Source: Eunapius fragilis (Eukaryota > Porifera > Demospongiae > Spongillida > Spongillidae). From it: a stretch of 64,000 bases of DNA. The position numbers and the translations under genes are program-made. The notes beneath the pieces were generated by a model. The model saw only the letters and a program-made list of their open reading frames with translations. It had not been told where the DNA came from and did no database searches. Positions within the stretch are counted from its first letter, which is position 1; every line of letters begins with the position of its first letter. The DNA lies in the NCBI GenBank assembly GCA_963681505.1, contig OY811972.1:13881190-13945189 (forward strand). Direction: 5' to 3'. This document shows positions 46,201 to 57,590 of this stretch, piece after piece.

Positions 46201-49200
46201 TAACTTGAAAAATTGAGGATGTAAACAGTGATAAAATAAGATAAAACTTTATCCCAGTATAGCAGATAAAAAAGCTGTTTAAAATTGCATGGACCATGAT
46301 ATTTCCACTTAATTTGACTGCCACATTGCAATATACTTCCTCGATGCTGTTCCCCCACTATGGTTCCAATGTGGAACGTTTAGTGTGTAGTAACATCTTT
46401 GACTCAAATATCCCCTTCAATGTTTTGCTCTTACACTTTCCACTATTGCAAAGTTACAGTATCATAGAATGTGTCAAGAGATATCCTCCTTATACAAAGG
46501 CACATTGATAATGCTAGTTTTATTGCTAAATAAGCCTGCTGTTAATTAAAGTAGTGGATACATTTTAAACGGGTATATTCATTCCTGACTACACATACTC
46601 ACTTTCACATGCCATTTCCACAGGAAGGCTGCACACCTCTGCATGCTGCATGCTTTTCTAAGCACATTTCTACTGCCACGTTGCTAATTGATGCTCACTG
46701 CGATGTCAATGCTCAAAATATTGTAAGTTGTTTTAGCCAGTTGCCTGAATATTAATATTGTACAGGTTTTGATTTTGGCACCAAGGCATTGAAGAGTATT
46801 GCAATAGTAATGTACAATATTGGATACTGCGGATGGTGGGGGTCTTATGTTAACAGAAAGTTCTATGGTGGCTTTGTTGTTTCTTTCACTAAAGCAATAC
46901 ATACTACATGCCTCACATGTACGTACACATGGGTGCTTTTTTTTTCTAACAGAGGGCATCAACTGCTCTTAATATAGCAAGTGCTAATGGACTTACCAGT
47001 ATTGTTGAAGCTCTGATCAAAGGAAATGCTGATGTCAACTTGAAAGATAGTGTAAGATCATTCAGCACCTGTATATCTAATTGGTACCCATTTGTAATGA
47101 TACCATCATACCAGTGTTCTGGTGGAGGTCATGCTTACTAGCTGACCGAGCATTGGTACTGTTGTTGTAAAGATCAATAGTGAAAAAGACACCAGCCGTG
47201 TTAAATTATCTTTACTCTTTGGGTATATTTTTTGCTTGTGTTACATTGATAAAATGACAGCAAGGAGCATTAGAGTGAAATTGCTGCATATCAATAAATC
47301 CGGTGATTCTAAAAACCGCAGGGATGAATATCCCAAGGTACAAATCTAATTGATGTAATTGATATTTGTTATTTTTAGAATCCTTATTATATTGGCCAAA
47401 GCTACCATTCACATCATGCTGGTATTTAGATAATGCAGAGTGCCTAAATAGTAATTCCCTTTTCTATTTAGTGTATATAAATTAGAGACCTAACGTCTGC
47501 AGGCTAAACTCTTTGAGTGCTTAGCTGAATTGCCAAGTGACTTCTGGTACTGCAAAATTGTTCAGTGAATTTCACTCAAATAGTCTATGTATGGCCTTCC
47601 TATCATCACTGCCATCCCATGCTGGTTTGATGCATCTTCATGCCTTGCTATACATGTATGCACCCTTTGGACTGGCTAACTCTCCCTTTCTTCACATCCA
47701 AACTAAATTTGCCTCGTTGATTACTGTAGTCTGGCTACTTTAAATTTGAGAGTGCTGAAGTGCATTGGTCAAGAAACAAGCAGCTGGGATTTTAAATAAT
47801 ATTATGCAAAGTTTTATTTTTTATGGTTCATTCTACAACTGCACATTGCATACATATGCAAGAGAATATTTTATGCAATTATTACACAGTCCAATTGTAC
47901 TGCGCTACACCACGCAAGCACCTTCAAGCATAAGGAAACTGTGAAGCTCCTCTGTGATGCTGGAGCAGATCTGAATGTACAATGCAATATTGTAAGTCTT
48001 TTGTGATTCGATGCTTACTATTTTTCCTTATCCTATTTCATTTTGCTGATTGCAAGTACAGTTTCCATGTTTGATATCAGCATACATGAAAACATACAAA
48101 GTTTTGCTGTGTTGTGAAAATTGTTGAGTATCCATATAGTTTGTATGTATGTATGTGAGTGTATTTTTATGTGTCTTATCAATACATGGATTGCTGAAAT
48201 TGTGATGCAAAATATTAATTAACCATTAATGACACTAAAATAGATTATAACATTAATGATTTGAGCAAAGAAAAAATTATTAAATGTTTTTTATCCATTT
48301 ATGCATAGTAACTACTGATAAAAATTATGTTGTCATGAATAATGGTCCTTGACATACCCAGTTGATCTAAATATTTGTATTGCTCATTGTGAAGCATAAC
48401 CTGCCTAATATTATAACTTTTTTCAATTTAGACAGGATTTATGCCGTTGCACATTGCAAGTCTTACAGGAAGTGTTGATAATGTGCGCATTCTGATTGCA
48501 GCAAAAGCCAACATAAACTCCAAGAGTTTTGCAGTTAGTGGTTCTGATTATCATTGCTTGACTTCTAATTATTTTGTTTGAATTTTAGAATGGTTGGACA
48601 GCTTTATTTCCAGCCGCATGTCAGGGATACATTGATATTGTTCTGGATCTCTTGGTAGCTAATGCAGATGTCAACCTTGAAGACAAAGTACGTTCCAATG
48701 CTACCTTATTTTCCCATTTTCCATCTTCCATGAACAATACATGTATAATTGCTATTTAGTTTGGCAAAACTGCTCTTGAGTATGCTGTAATGAAACAGCG
48801 CAGCAATGTGGTACAGGTTCTCATCCAGTTTGGTGCTAATATAAACCACCAGCTTCAGGTATGAGTGCAATCAGCCATACTGTATACTGATTGTGCAACT
48901 GTATTTGCCCCAGCCTCAAGGATGGACGCCGCTGATGCTAGCTGCTCAAAACGGAAATTTGGAAATAACAAAATTACTATGTGCTCAACCAGATATACAA
49001 TTGGATGTGGTGGATAATGTAAGCTAGTAGTTTGAGGCAAAATTTTTATGTACTCCATCCCTCTCGGTGTAGTTTGGAAATACAGCAGTGGATATAGCAG
49101 TGTCACACCACAACAATTTGGTTCATGAAGAGCTGGAGCATGTCACAAACACCAAGGTAGAGAGATGTATAAGGGATTGTAAGGGTCTTTAACTTGGCAT

Positions 49201-49847
49201 TTCACTTCTAAACAGAAATCTATTTATGAATGATTAAGTTATGTATTAAATATAGAGCGATACTCATACATGCATATAGGGATGAACCAAAATGTAGGAT
49301 ATGTCAACAGGCTAGACAGAACTCTGGAAAGATGGCACTGGGACCTGCACGTGTAGGAAATGCTCTGGCATTTGAGTGGATGAGGCGCAATCGTAGAGGT
49401 GTTATTTGGAGTAGTAGATAAGATGGAGTTGGCCTGAACTGAAAGGCGGGATGCAAGTTTGGAGAAAGTGTTTTGAGGCTAGTTCACCCCAATCCCCTGA
49501 AGGATTTGACTACCAGGGATCAACCAAGCTTGTCACATATGGTAGAATTTTCATGCAATTTGTGACTGAGCAAATACAGCTAAACAATGTTTGATTTTAG
49601 CAGAGATGTAAACAAGTTGTTATTAATATCATACCCTATTGTTACATATGTGTGTAAACCCGTATTGTGACCTTTGTTTATCTATCTTTAGGGACATAAT
49701 GCTCCAATTGAGGTCACTGAATCCAGAGAAAATTATAGAAAGTTGGAAGAACTTCTGCAAATGATGATTCAGAACAACATCAATAACAGAACATCTGTAG
49801 CACAAGTTCATTCAAATTTTAATTTTCTCATTCAGTCTTGTGCCTGA
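34291..49847 (+). CDS. Death-fold (CARD-like) plus ~21 ankyrin repeats, 25 exons, 1168 aa
   Basis: Exons: 34291-34564, 35434-36371, 36708-36767, 36881-36973, 37815-37922, 37997-38089, 38151-38255, 38568-38660, 39839-39937, 40333-40431, 41733-41834, 42563-42661, 44248-44346, 45173-45271, 45344-45445, 45535-45633, 46624-46722, 46953-47051, 47890-47991, 48432-48533, 48589-48687, 48760-48858, 48914-49018, 49073-49156, 49692-49847. They sum to 3507 nt in one frame. Residues 1-91 look helical and CARD-like; 92-404 is an uncharacterised region, partly helical, ending in a beta-rich part (VCWTLCLPPS, IIVHWKLPAS, DDFTILCRA). From about 425 to 1117 each exon is one ankyrin repeat, nearly all starting at the repeat's G-x-T-x-L-x-x-A turn with phase 0 introns. 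A short tail follows. A cytosolic protein-binding or signalling adaptor, possibly innate-immune, is inferred. Introns host several MITEs. Confidence 0.88.
34757..35265 (+). repeat. Diverged direct repeat in ankyrin intron 1
   Basis: 34757-34970 and 35078-35265 share GATAGTCTGTC, GTGGGCTCTTTCAA, a CTATGATGCRCARACAGTGA-like stretch and GCGCGCATTCAAGTAT in the same order; two old copies of a SINE-like or LINE-tail repeat. Confidence 0.65.
37216..37700. mobile_element. Fold-back element in ankyrin intron 4
   Basis: 485 bp near-perfect palindrome beginning TACCCGGGTGAAAAAATACA; centre near 37440-37470 contains CGCGGG/CCCGCG. Confidence 0.9.
40372..40632 (+). repeat. 87-bp exon-intron boundary triplication
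   Basis: Three tandem copies of the end of ankyrin exon 10 (from NAEIVKLLIAA) together with its splice donor and 27 bp of intron. The unit is 29 codons and stays open, so any of the three donors gives the same phase. Confidence 0.95.
40693..41100. mobile_element. Fold-back element in ankyrin intron 10
   Basis: Palindrome starting ATCTATTTCCATCCTTAATT with a further small hairpin (CATCCTTAATTAAGGATG) within the left arm; 408 bp. Confidence 0.88.
42735..43250 (+). repeat. Pair of short dispersed repeats in ankyrin intron 12
   Basis: ACTAGCCTGCACCCGTG...ACGGGCTGATT at about 42737 and a degraded copy ACTAGCGTGCACC...ATGGGCTGATT at about 43205. Confidence 0.55.
43430..43690 (+). repeat. Dispersed repeat, copy 1
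   Basis: Aligns with 55308-55565 over about 260 bp (shared ACAATACAAA, ATTGAATTATT, TTGGTCACTA/TGGTCACTAAGTAC, GGCGGT-GT and CTATTGGTTGC blocks). No coding potential. Confidence 0.6.
45661..46359. mobile_element. Non-autonomous TIR element in ankyrin intron 16
   Basis: TIRs AGTGGGGGACAGCATTGAGG and complement (about 60 bp with mismatches), 699 bp, no ORF. Shares its inner GACAGCAT-GAGGAAGTA block with the element at 13889-14552 but is not TTAA-flanked. Confidence 0.8.
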
Positions 49848-50383
49848 AGATTTGCGATAGGTTTTGAGTATTCTGTAATAGCACTGACTCCAATAGCACT
49901 CACTGACTTTAATACCATTATATATTGATTGCTAGCTTGATTGTATTAGTTTTTATTTTTCTATTAACGCAAATGCAATTCACTTGCAAAAACGTATATG
50001 TTTTGAGGTGAATTGCAATTTGCTGCCTCATATGCTCATTTAGGCTGTGTTTCGGTGATCCTTCGATGATGAGAGGGCAATTGATGGTCTTCTGCGGTTT
50101 TTTTTATCTCAAACACAAAGCGCATCAACAGAAGAAGTGTGTTCCATGACCTGGCGGTATACAGATGTATTCTACAATCAGTATTCTGCTTAAAGCATTT
50201 CGCAACTAGGCAAAATATTCAGCCTGGGGATGCTGATTTGAAAATCCTTTCACCTGGCCTTATTCGTTTGGCTGCTTATGTTAAAGCTAAAGGAATTAGT
50301 GTCCTCGTGAATATGACACGCATCCCTCCTCCCCAGCTTAGCAAAGCGTCGTGCATGCACTGGACACGTGCATCAAATCAAAA
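49848..50383. other. Gap between ankyrin gene and prefoldin gene
   Basis: About 540 bp, presumably holding the ankyrin 3' UTR and the prefoldin promoter. An ORF at 50139 has no recognisable domain. Confidence 0.5.
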
Positions 50384-50690
50384 ATGGCCGACGGCACCGT
50401 GGCGAATAAAGAGCAGAAGGTTGTAAATTTATCTCAACTCGGAATGCCCCAACTGGAGCAGTTAAAATCCCAGCTGGAGGAGGTGAGAAAAAACAAAGCA
50501 GAGCGTTATTTCTGGTTGGTCTAATAGGTTTTATGTCAGTGATGCAATCCGTACACGTGCGTACACATAGTTATGGCACGAGTAATCCATTTCTCGTTGT
50601 GTGTTTGTTCCTCAGAACCTGTCTCTGCTGAGTACGCCCATGCAGCAACTGAAGGCTGTTCAACAGAGACTGAAAGAGTCTTGAGTACAT

Positions 50691-52723
50691 CATGGATATT
50701 AGACTGGAAGGGATTGGAAACCGCGCACGTGCGCCATACATTTCAATAGAACGTAGCGCGGGATACTCCTGGCAGTTGCTAATTGGTTAGTCTGGCCATA
50801 GATAAGGATTGGAAACGGCGCACGTGAGCTATACATTTGTACGGAGACTTGAGCGTGACTCCGATCCGTGAAGTTGCTCAGGGGCGGATCCAGAATTTTT
50901 TTGCGAGGGGGGGCAAAGGGGAGGGGCGTTAATAATCATGGTTTGGGCGTGGCTACGAAATATTGCACGTAAGAGAGGAAGATGTACCCGGGGTCTGGCG
51001 CTTCGCCCCAGCCGCTTTTTACTGTTGTCATGTTACTTCGGCGCGTTTTCGTTGTATTTGTATCATCAGGGCGACGTAAGACACCGCCCCTTGTAGCTAT
51101 GAATATTTAATTTCTAACTTAGCGGGGGGGGGGGGGGGGGCAAAACCCAGTTTCCCCCCCCCTGTATCCGCCACTGTTGCTAATTGGTTGTTAATTCAAT
51201 TGTAAGAGCCTCTCCCCTTTTTCGAGTTTTTTAAACTGAGACATGCGTTGAAAGTGAGAGCAGTACCAGGTAGATCTTGGTAAGTGGATTCCAAAAAGCT
51301 AACTTTCACGTTAATAGAGCGAATCATACCGCAGTTTTTTTTTACCATCGGCGGACAACTTGAGACTTACCAGTGCAACTGGTTAGAAGAAGAAGGTAAT
51401 TACTATGCAGTAGTATAGTGTGATAGAGCTAACATAAATACGTGCCGCAGGGTTGTTTTGGAGATAAGATTTTCATTAAAAGACGGGGAAAATGACAAAA
51501 ACTTGATTTTGACCTCCTCGTATACTTACCAGTGTAGTGGCTACACGCTTACTACAATCTATGAATTGACTAGTGCACGCTATAGTCAGATCATTTATAC
51601 ATGCCACTGGCTGGTTTTGTAGTCAGTAAAAACACAGGTTCGTCTGTACAGATCTCGTCTGAAGTGACTAATTAATTTATATACATCTTTTGCAGGAGAT
51701 ACAACGCAAGTCAACATAAGTTCAAGTTGACTTGTCGCTCAAAGCACAAGAAGATTGCAAGGGACAGTGTGCCAATTCTGCTTTCTAAGCACCGTATATT
51801 TTTGTTAGTTCGTTATCTCAGCCAAACCAAAAAGACAGCTGTTGAAACAGCTAGCCATTTTAATCAAGAATGGCCTGGGCACCAAAACTTCACGGAGTGC
51901 ACGCGTTGATTGGTGTTGATTGCCTCCGTTTCCAATCCCTCTCCTATATTATCTATGGTCTGGCACCTCGCCCCTCAAAGGTTTTTGGTCAAGTACGCAA
52001 GAGGCAAATAAGAAGGGTAGTAAAAGGTAGCGCACGAACTGTGGATCACGAAGAAGTAAGGTTTTTTTTTTAATACTCCATTCCTAAGAGAAGATATTAG
52101 ACTTAAAGCACTCCATGTCTAGAATTAAACTTTCCTGTACTACGCCAGAACAAACGACGTAAAGGTGCGGCGTTATGATAGGCAGATTGAGCACTGTTAT
52201 ACGTACCACAGTATAGTTTTTGTGACATGAATGCGTCGTACTCGATATAAAAAATTTAAAAAACGTACTTTTGACTAGGTGTGATACTCACCGGTATAGC
52301 AACATAACTTTTCATAAAAATTCTGAAAACTTGACTACCAGATAGCCAGATGAAAAATATGTGCCAACGGATAGTTAGTTTGCCGTCTGTGCGTTTTCTA
52401 CGACCAAAAAAAATCTAAAAGCTAAGCCTTTAATTCGCGCGCAATTTTTGCCCTAGAGATAAAAACAGGTCATCGTCAATAATGTGGTCGATTGCACCCT
52501 GAAAATCATCTGAATGTGAAATAAAACAACCTACAAAACCATGAACTTTATGAAAAGTGTTCCCTTTACCACAATCCAGGATACGTTTTTTCCGCTCGCT
52601 CCTGCGCAAACGTGGTACCCGCCATTTTATCCGTAAAGGCCTGGGGACTTAAACTGCCAGGGCTGTACTTGTTGATTGGTGTTAATTGATCTGGTTTCCA
52701 ATCCCTTCCAGTCTAATATCTAT
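50691..52723. mobile_element. hAT-like 2 kb insertion in PFDN5 exon 2
   Basis: Ends CATGGATATTAGACTGGAAG and GTCTAATATCTAT with GAGTACAT on both sides (50683-50690, 52724-52731), an 8-bp target duplication typical of hAT elements. It contains internal partial repeats of its own ends (about 50700-50830 and 51905-51960) and a nested MITE. No transposase recognised. Confidence 0.8.
50879..51176. mobile_element. Nested MITE with GGGGCGGATCCAG ends
   Basis: Starts CAGGGGCGGATCCAG and ends CTGTATCCGCCACTG, flanked by TTGCT on both sides. It has an internal poly-G tract near 51123-51140. Confidence 0.8.
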
Positions 52724-52769
52724 GAGTACATTGACCCCAAGACCGCTGGTACGGTCGGAGGGCCCGGGG

Positions 52770-52796
52770 GGGGGGAGGGGGGGGAGGGGGGGGGGC
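52770..52796. repeat. Poly-G rich tract
   Basis: G-runs with single A interruptions in PFDN5 intron 2, potentially G-quadruplex forming. Confidence 0.8.
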
Positions 52797-53000
52797 CTAC
52801 AGCAGCAGCAGCAATGAGGTCACGTGATTTGCGAAGCACCAGCCCCATTTGTTGGATATTGAAATGGTGTCAAAGCTGCCCTTACGATGTTTGGATGGGT
52901 ATTAGGACATGTTTTTAATCATTTATTTTTGTCATGCAGGAGCCCAGGTCCTCGTTCCATTGACAAGCTCTGTATCCTAGCAACTTGGCTAATTCAGCAC

Positions 53001-53002
<2 letters not shown>

Positions 53003-53044
<42 letters not shown>

Positions 53045-53142
53045 AACACAATTTTGCTTCATCTCACACAAGCACACTTGCACATGTCACACTACTTACA
53101 CACATGACATATGCACACACACACACACACATACACACACAC
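53003..53142. repeat. (CA)n microsatellites
   Basis: Two CA runs (53003-53040 and about 53113-53142) in PFDN5 intron 3. Confidence 0.95.
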
Positions 53143-53776
53143 TTTCATGAGGATCCTTAATAGTCTGGCAGATGTACATGCCTGAGAAGATGATTGACAA
53201 TAACAGTGTTATGTGGAGATTGGAACTGGTTACTATGTCAGGAAGGTATGGTTTCCATGACTTTTTTTTTCCCTATGTGATTGAACACTGTTATATTCAG
53301 GGTTCGTACAGGTTTTGGAATCCTGGAAAAGTTATGGATATGCATTTTATGATTTCAAGGGCCCGGAAAAGTTAGGGAATACGGCACAATATGAAAAGTC
53401 TTTATTTATTTTTTAATGTGCACTGTGAATCTCCCAATAGTTAGCCCAGCTAACTGGCTGCTGTAAGCACAGTACCTTCTAAAATTGCCGTCAATTGGAA
53501 TGTTGATCAATAACAATTATGTTGGGTGCGCAGTGTTACATTTCGAATCGAATTGGTGCTAATTGGAATTTTGTTCAGTCTTTCAGAGCTTAGCTATGAG
53601 CTCAAAGGTATCAGCCGGTATGTGTGTGCTGCAGGTAGCAGTTGTGTTTGGTATCGACTATCATTTTAACGCTTGCTATCCACTTGAGCCACAATAATGT
53701 AATAACGCACGTAAATCAAGGATTATTAAGCAATAGTTATTAAATGTGGGTATCGAATATGCTAAAGTTGTAATCT

Positions 53777-53876
53777 TGTTCCCAGACCCACATACGCAGT
53801 AGCAGATGGATTCCATCACCGCTACGTGAAAAGTGGCATATTGCGTATGCATATCAGGCTGGATACGAGACTACCA
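53777..53876. mobile_element. Short TIR-only relic of the TA element family
   Basis: TTCCCAGACCCACATACGCA and CATCACCGCTACGTG match the 26.24 kb TIR; the far end reads GGATACGAGACTA. About 100 bp. Confidence 0.6.
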
Positions 53877-54662
53877 CGCTTGTAGGCTTGTGCGTGAATA
53901 TTCATGTACCCTTCACGTGAGTGGTTAGTACATTTAGGTGTGCTGATATTCTGCTTCGTTTTTGACAATCATATGCCAGGCATTTGTTCGTTCAATGCAT
54001 GTTCAATTTAAACAATGGGTTTCTAGGGATTTAAAAAAAACATGCATAAGGCAGTCTTTTTCAATAAAACCAATGGGCAAAGCATAAACGACTTCTTAAA
54101 AGCTAACTGAATTTCTTGGCAATGATGATGATGTACACGAACTAAAGAGTGTTGCTACCAGTTCTGTTTCAAGCGTGAAAAAAGTTAATTAAGTGCTGAG
54201 ATTTTAAACGTGATTGAGAAACACTACTCTTTTAGAAGTTTATTGTTATAATGGTACTGACATATTCAAGCAAATGTTCCCTGACAGTGAGATTGCTGCA
54301 AGATTTTGTTTAGTGGTAAACATAATCTTTAGGCTCCATGATAAAGCCCAATGCTTTGAGACATAAAGATAAGGAGCTTTTGGCAATACTCTCTCTGTGA
54401 CTGAACATTTGATTCAGATTTCATCCATGCAACTTTGTATTTTTAACATCATCAGTGTTTATCACAATATTACAACATCTGATCTGCCACTGAAGAGATT
54501 TATATAGCTCGATCACTTATAGTGTCTTGAAAAGGGTATAAAAGTTAGTAATAAGTTCATGAAAGGTTCAGGAATTTTTAGATAGCTTTGCTGTATGAAC
54601 CCTGTATATTGGTTTGTTACACATTTCCAAAAGGAAGAACTGTTTGTATGGCTAATTAAATG

Positions 54663-54855
54663 TTTGGTGGGGGGGGGGGGGGCCCAATTTGGTGTTCATT
54701 ATGGGGGGAGGGGGGGCCTCATTATGGGGGGGGGGGGGGGCCAATTTGGTGTTCAGTATGGGTGGCCCCAATTTGGTGTTCAATATGGGGGGGTCCCAAT
54801 TTAGTGTTCATTATGGGGGGCCCCAATTTGGTGTTCATTAGGGGGAGGCCCAATT
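54663..54855 (+). repeat. CCAATTTGGTGTTCA/poly-G minisatellite
   Basis: About six imperfect units of 26-40 bp combining a G-run with CCCCAATTTGGTGTTCATTA. Confidence 0.9.
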
Positions 54856-55307
54856 TTTCGTTGCCTAAGAATAATTTTGGAAACTGTGCAGCCAGCTCTC
54901 TGAAAATGTTAACAAAAAACAAAACTAAATGATGAGGATATGTTCTGTCCCAAGCAAGCATTGGCACTGGTTAATTGTTAGCACTGGTTAATTGGTAGCA
55001 CTGGTTTGTATTGACTTGTTAGCGGTAATGGTCTGTTTTGTTTAGTTTTCAAGTGTATTGTTTCATGAGAGACTCTATTATGAGATGACTCTTACTCAGT
55101 TTAAACAAACAAAAAAAAAACACTGCTGTTGTCATGGACACGAGTATTTTTGTACATTTCTGTGCAAGCCTGTCACTGGGCTGCTGCAAAGTCATTGAAC
55201 AGTATTGACATGGCACTGGAGAACAATTACATGTGTGTTTCTTTTTTTAAATGGAGGCTGCTTCTTACAATAATAAACAGTAAATCTAATCTAACATAAG
55301 GTTACTG

Positions 55308-55565
55308 CACAAACCATACAACATGCCCACACAATACAAACACTGGATGACACGTACATTGAATTATTGTTGTCACAAAGGAATACATGCTCTCCGAAGG
55401 ATGGTACGATGAATGAACCACGCTAGATTGCTTTAATTGCGACTGCATTTGATAAAACGCACATGACGCGTTGTACATGTTTGTCTAGGTTTGTGGCAAG
55501 GGATTGGTCACTATGTACGTTTGTGTGGGCAGGCGGTCATTACTATTGATGCTATTGGTTGCGAA
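55308..55565 (+). repeat. Dispersed repeat, copy 2
   Basis: Partner of 43430-43690; lies in PFDN5 intron 4. Confidence 0.6.
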
Positions 55566-55734
55566 CACAAGCGTAGGCGTGAGACTGAGTATATATGTTT
55601 GTGTAGATGTATAGTGATATGTAAAATAGTAATAATATAGAAATGAGCATACTTCATACAACAGATTATACATACGCATACAAACATTGATTTTACTGCA
55701 TACTTTACACTGATGTAGGATGATGTCTCTAATG

Positions 55735-55940
55735 TATACTGTGACCAAAGGTCCATGGCTTTGTAGCTAATATATACTGTGGACATAGGTCCATGGCTTT
55801 GTAGGATGATATCCCTAATGTATACTGTGGACAAAGGTCCATTTGTTTGTAGGATGGTGTCCCTAATGTATACTGTGGACAAAGATCCGTGGCTTTGTAG
55901 GATGATGTCCCTAATGTATACTGTGGACAAAGGCCCATGT
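55735..55940 (+). repeat. ~48-bp minisatellite
   Basis: Four to five copies of a unit with CTAATGTATACTGTGGACAA and GGCTTTGTAGGATGATGTC. Confidence 0.9.
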
Positions 55941-56104
55941 TTTTTTTTTGTTGTTGTTGGCATAATCACATTTAAATTATATTTCATGGGGTCCCCAGAC
56001 CTTGAAGGATGCCACTTCCTTCTTTGAGCAATGGTTGGACTATGTCACCAAGAATTTGGAGAACCTCCAGCAGGGGTTAATTGAGAAGCACAAGATAAGA
56101 GAAG

Positions 56105-56300
56105 GTGGGCACGTGTGTGATGGGTAAGGTGGGCACATGTGTGATGGTTAGAGGTATGATGGGTAAGGTAGCACATGTGTGATGATTAGAGGTATGATGG
56201 GTAAGGTGGGCACATGTTTGATGGGGTGAGAGATATGAGGGGTAAGATGAGCACGTGTGTCATGGGGTGAGAGATATGAGGGGTAAGGTGAGGACATGTG
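56105..56300 (+). repeat. Short minisatellite after PFDN5 exon 5
   Basis: Irregular units of about 28-45 bp containing GGGTAAGGTGGGCACATGTG, starting at the exon 5 splice donor itself. Confidence 0.85.
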
Positions 56301-56539
56301 TGACTGAAGGTATGAGTGGAGGACAGTATGGTGTGTGAGGGAAGGTACCCAAAGCACAGCTGGGGAAGGCTGAAGGAGATAAGGCTGTTGGTGGTCACAG
56401 GTCACAAGTAAATAATGAGCTGACAGATATGGACAACAATGTTCCATGCTATTGGTCACATGTTCCATGCTATTAGTCACACGTGTAGACCAAACCCCAT
56501 GACAGTGCCAGCAGTAACATTTCTGATCATTCATGGTGT

Positions 56540-57145
56540 GAGGGTGAAATGTGATGGTGAAGGTCACCTGATGAGGGTGGGGAGTGGAGGTCACCGGATG
56601 AGTGAGGTTGGAGAGGGATGTGATGGTGAAGTTCACCTGATGAGTGAGGGTGGGAAGGGATGTGATGGTGAAGGTCACCTGATGAGTGAGGGTGGGGAGG
56701 GATGTGATGGTGAAGGTCACCTGATGATTGAGGGTGGGGAGGGGATGTGATGGTAAAGATCACCTGATGAGTGAGGTGGGGATGGATGTGTGATGGTGAA
56801 GGTCACCTGATGAGTGAGGGTGGGGAGGGATGTGATGGTGAAGGTCACCTGATGAGTGAGGGTGGGGAGGAATGTGATGGTGAAGGTCACCTGATGAGTG
56901 AGGGTGGGGAGGGATGTGATGGTGAAGATCACCTGATGAGTGAAGGTGGGGAAGGATGTGATGGTCAAGGTCATCTGATGAGTGAGGGTGGGGAGGGATG
57001 TGATGGTGAAGGTCACCTGATGAGTGAGGGTGGGGAGGAATGTGATGGTGAAGGTCACCTGATGAGTGAGGGTGGGGAGGGATGTGATGGTGAAGGTCAT
57101 CTGATGAGTGAGGGTGGGGAAGGATGTGATGGTGATGAGTGCCAT
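56540..57145 (+). repeat. 42-bp minisatellite
   Basis: About 14 copies of a 42-bp unit (GATGTGATGGTGAAGGTCAC plus CTGATGAGTGAGGGTGGGGA). The 14-codon length leaves several frames open by chance. Confidence 0.95.
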
Positions 57146-57590
57146 AATGGAGTGAATTGAAGGAACTTGTCCATATGGAACAATACCTTCACCTTGGGGT
57201 GTGTGGCAGTACTTTCTCCTTGGGGTGTGGCAATGCTCTAACCTAAGGTGTAATAGTATGTATTAACCTTTGTTGGCATTGACCATATGTGCAGAAGGGC
57301 ACTGCATCTTACAATAAACACTTCTCTCCCCCTCTCTCCCTCTCTTCCCTCCTTCCCTCTCCTCCCACTCCCTCTCCTCCCTCCCTCTCCTCCCTATCCT
57401 CCCTCCCTCCCACCCCCTGCAGCCAGCTGCATCAAAGGCTTTGAACCATGTTAATTGTTGACCAGCCAGCTGTTTCATTTTCATTATTCGGACCATAGAT
57501 TACATGCAGCCATCGACATCGACGTCTCCCAATGTGGCAAGAGCACCCTGGTTTCAGCCAAACCTTTAAACTAGGGCAGCCTACAGTACA

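Larger units (their letters stand above)
50384..57590 (+). pseudogene. PFDN5: Prefoldin subunit 5 gene, interrupted and frameshifted
   Basis: Exon 1 50384-50482 (VNLSQLGMPQLEQLKSQLEE). Exon 2 starts 50616 (NLSLLSTPMQQLKAVQQRL) and is split by an insertion at 50691-52723, resuming to 52748. Exon 3 is 52940-52971 (AQVLVPLTSS), exon 4 53172-53245 (MYMPEKM ... VEIGTGYYVRK), exon 5 55999-56104 (FFEQWLDYVTKNLENLQ). A possible last exon lies near 57518-57575 (AIDIDVSQ, weak). These match the coiled coil-beta hairpin-coiled coil of the prefoldin alpha-type subunit, which delivers unfolded actin and tubulin to the CCT chaperonin. Besides the insertion, exon 2 needs a one-base correction after RLKE and exon 4 another before VEIG. 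Either this locus is dead, or one allele or the assembly is faulty; such an essential gene should have an intact copy elsewhere. Confidence 0.75.

Noticed and set aside
50139..50383. ORF just before prefoldin exon 1
   Set aside because: Out of frame with prefoldin and without recognisable features; likely 5' flank.
56439..57160. Repetitive ORFs on both strands
   Set aside because: 42-bp minisatellite divisible by three; no start context, splice sites or domain.
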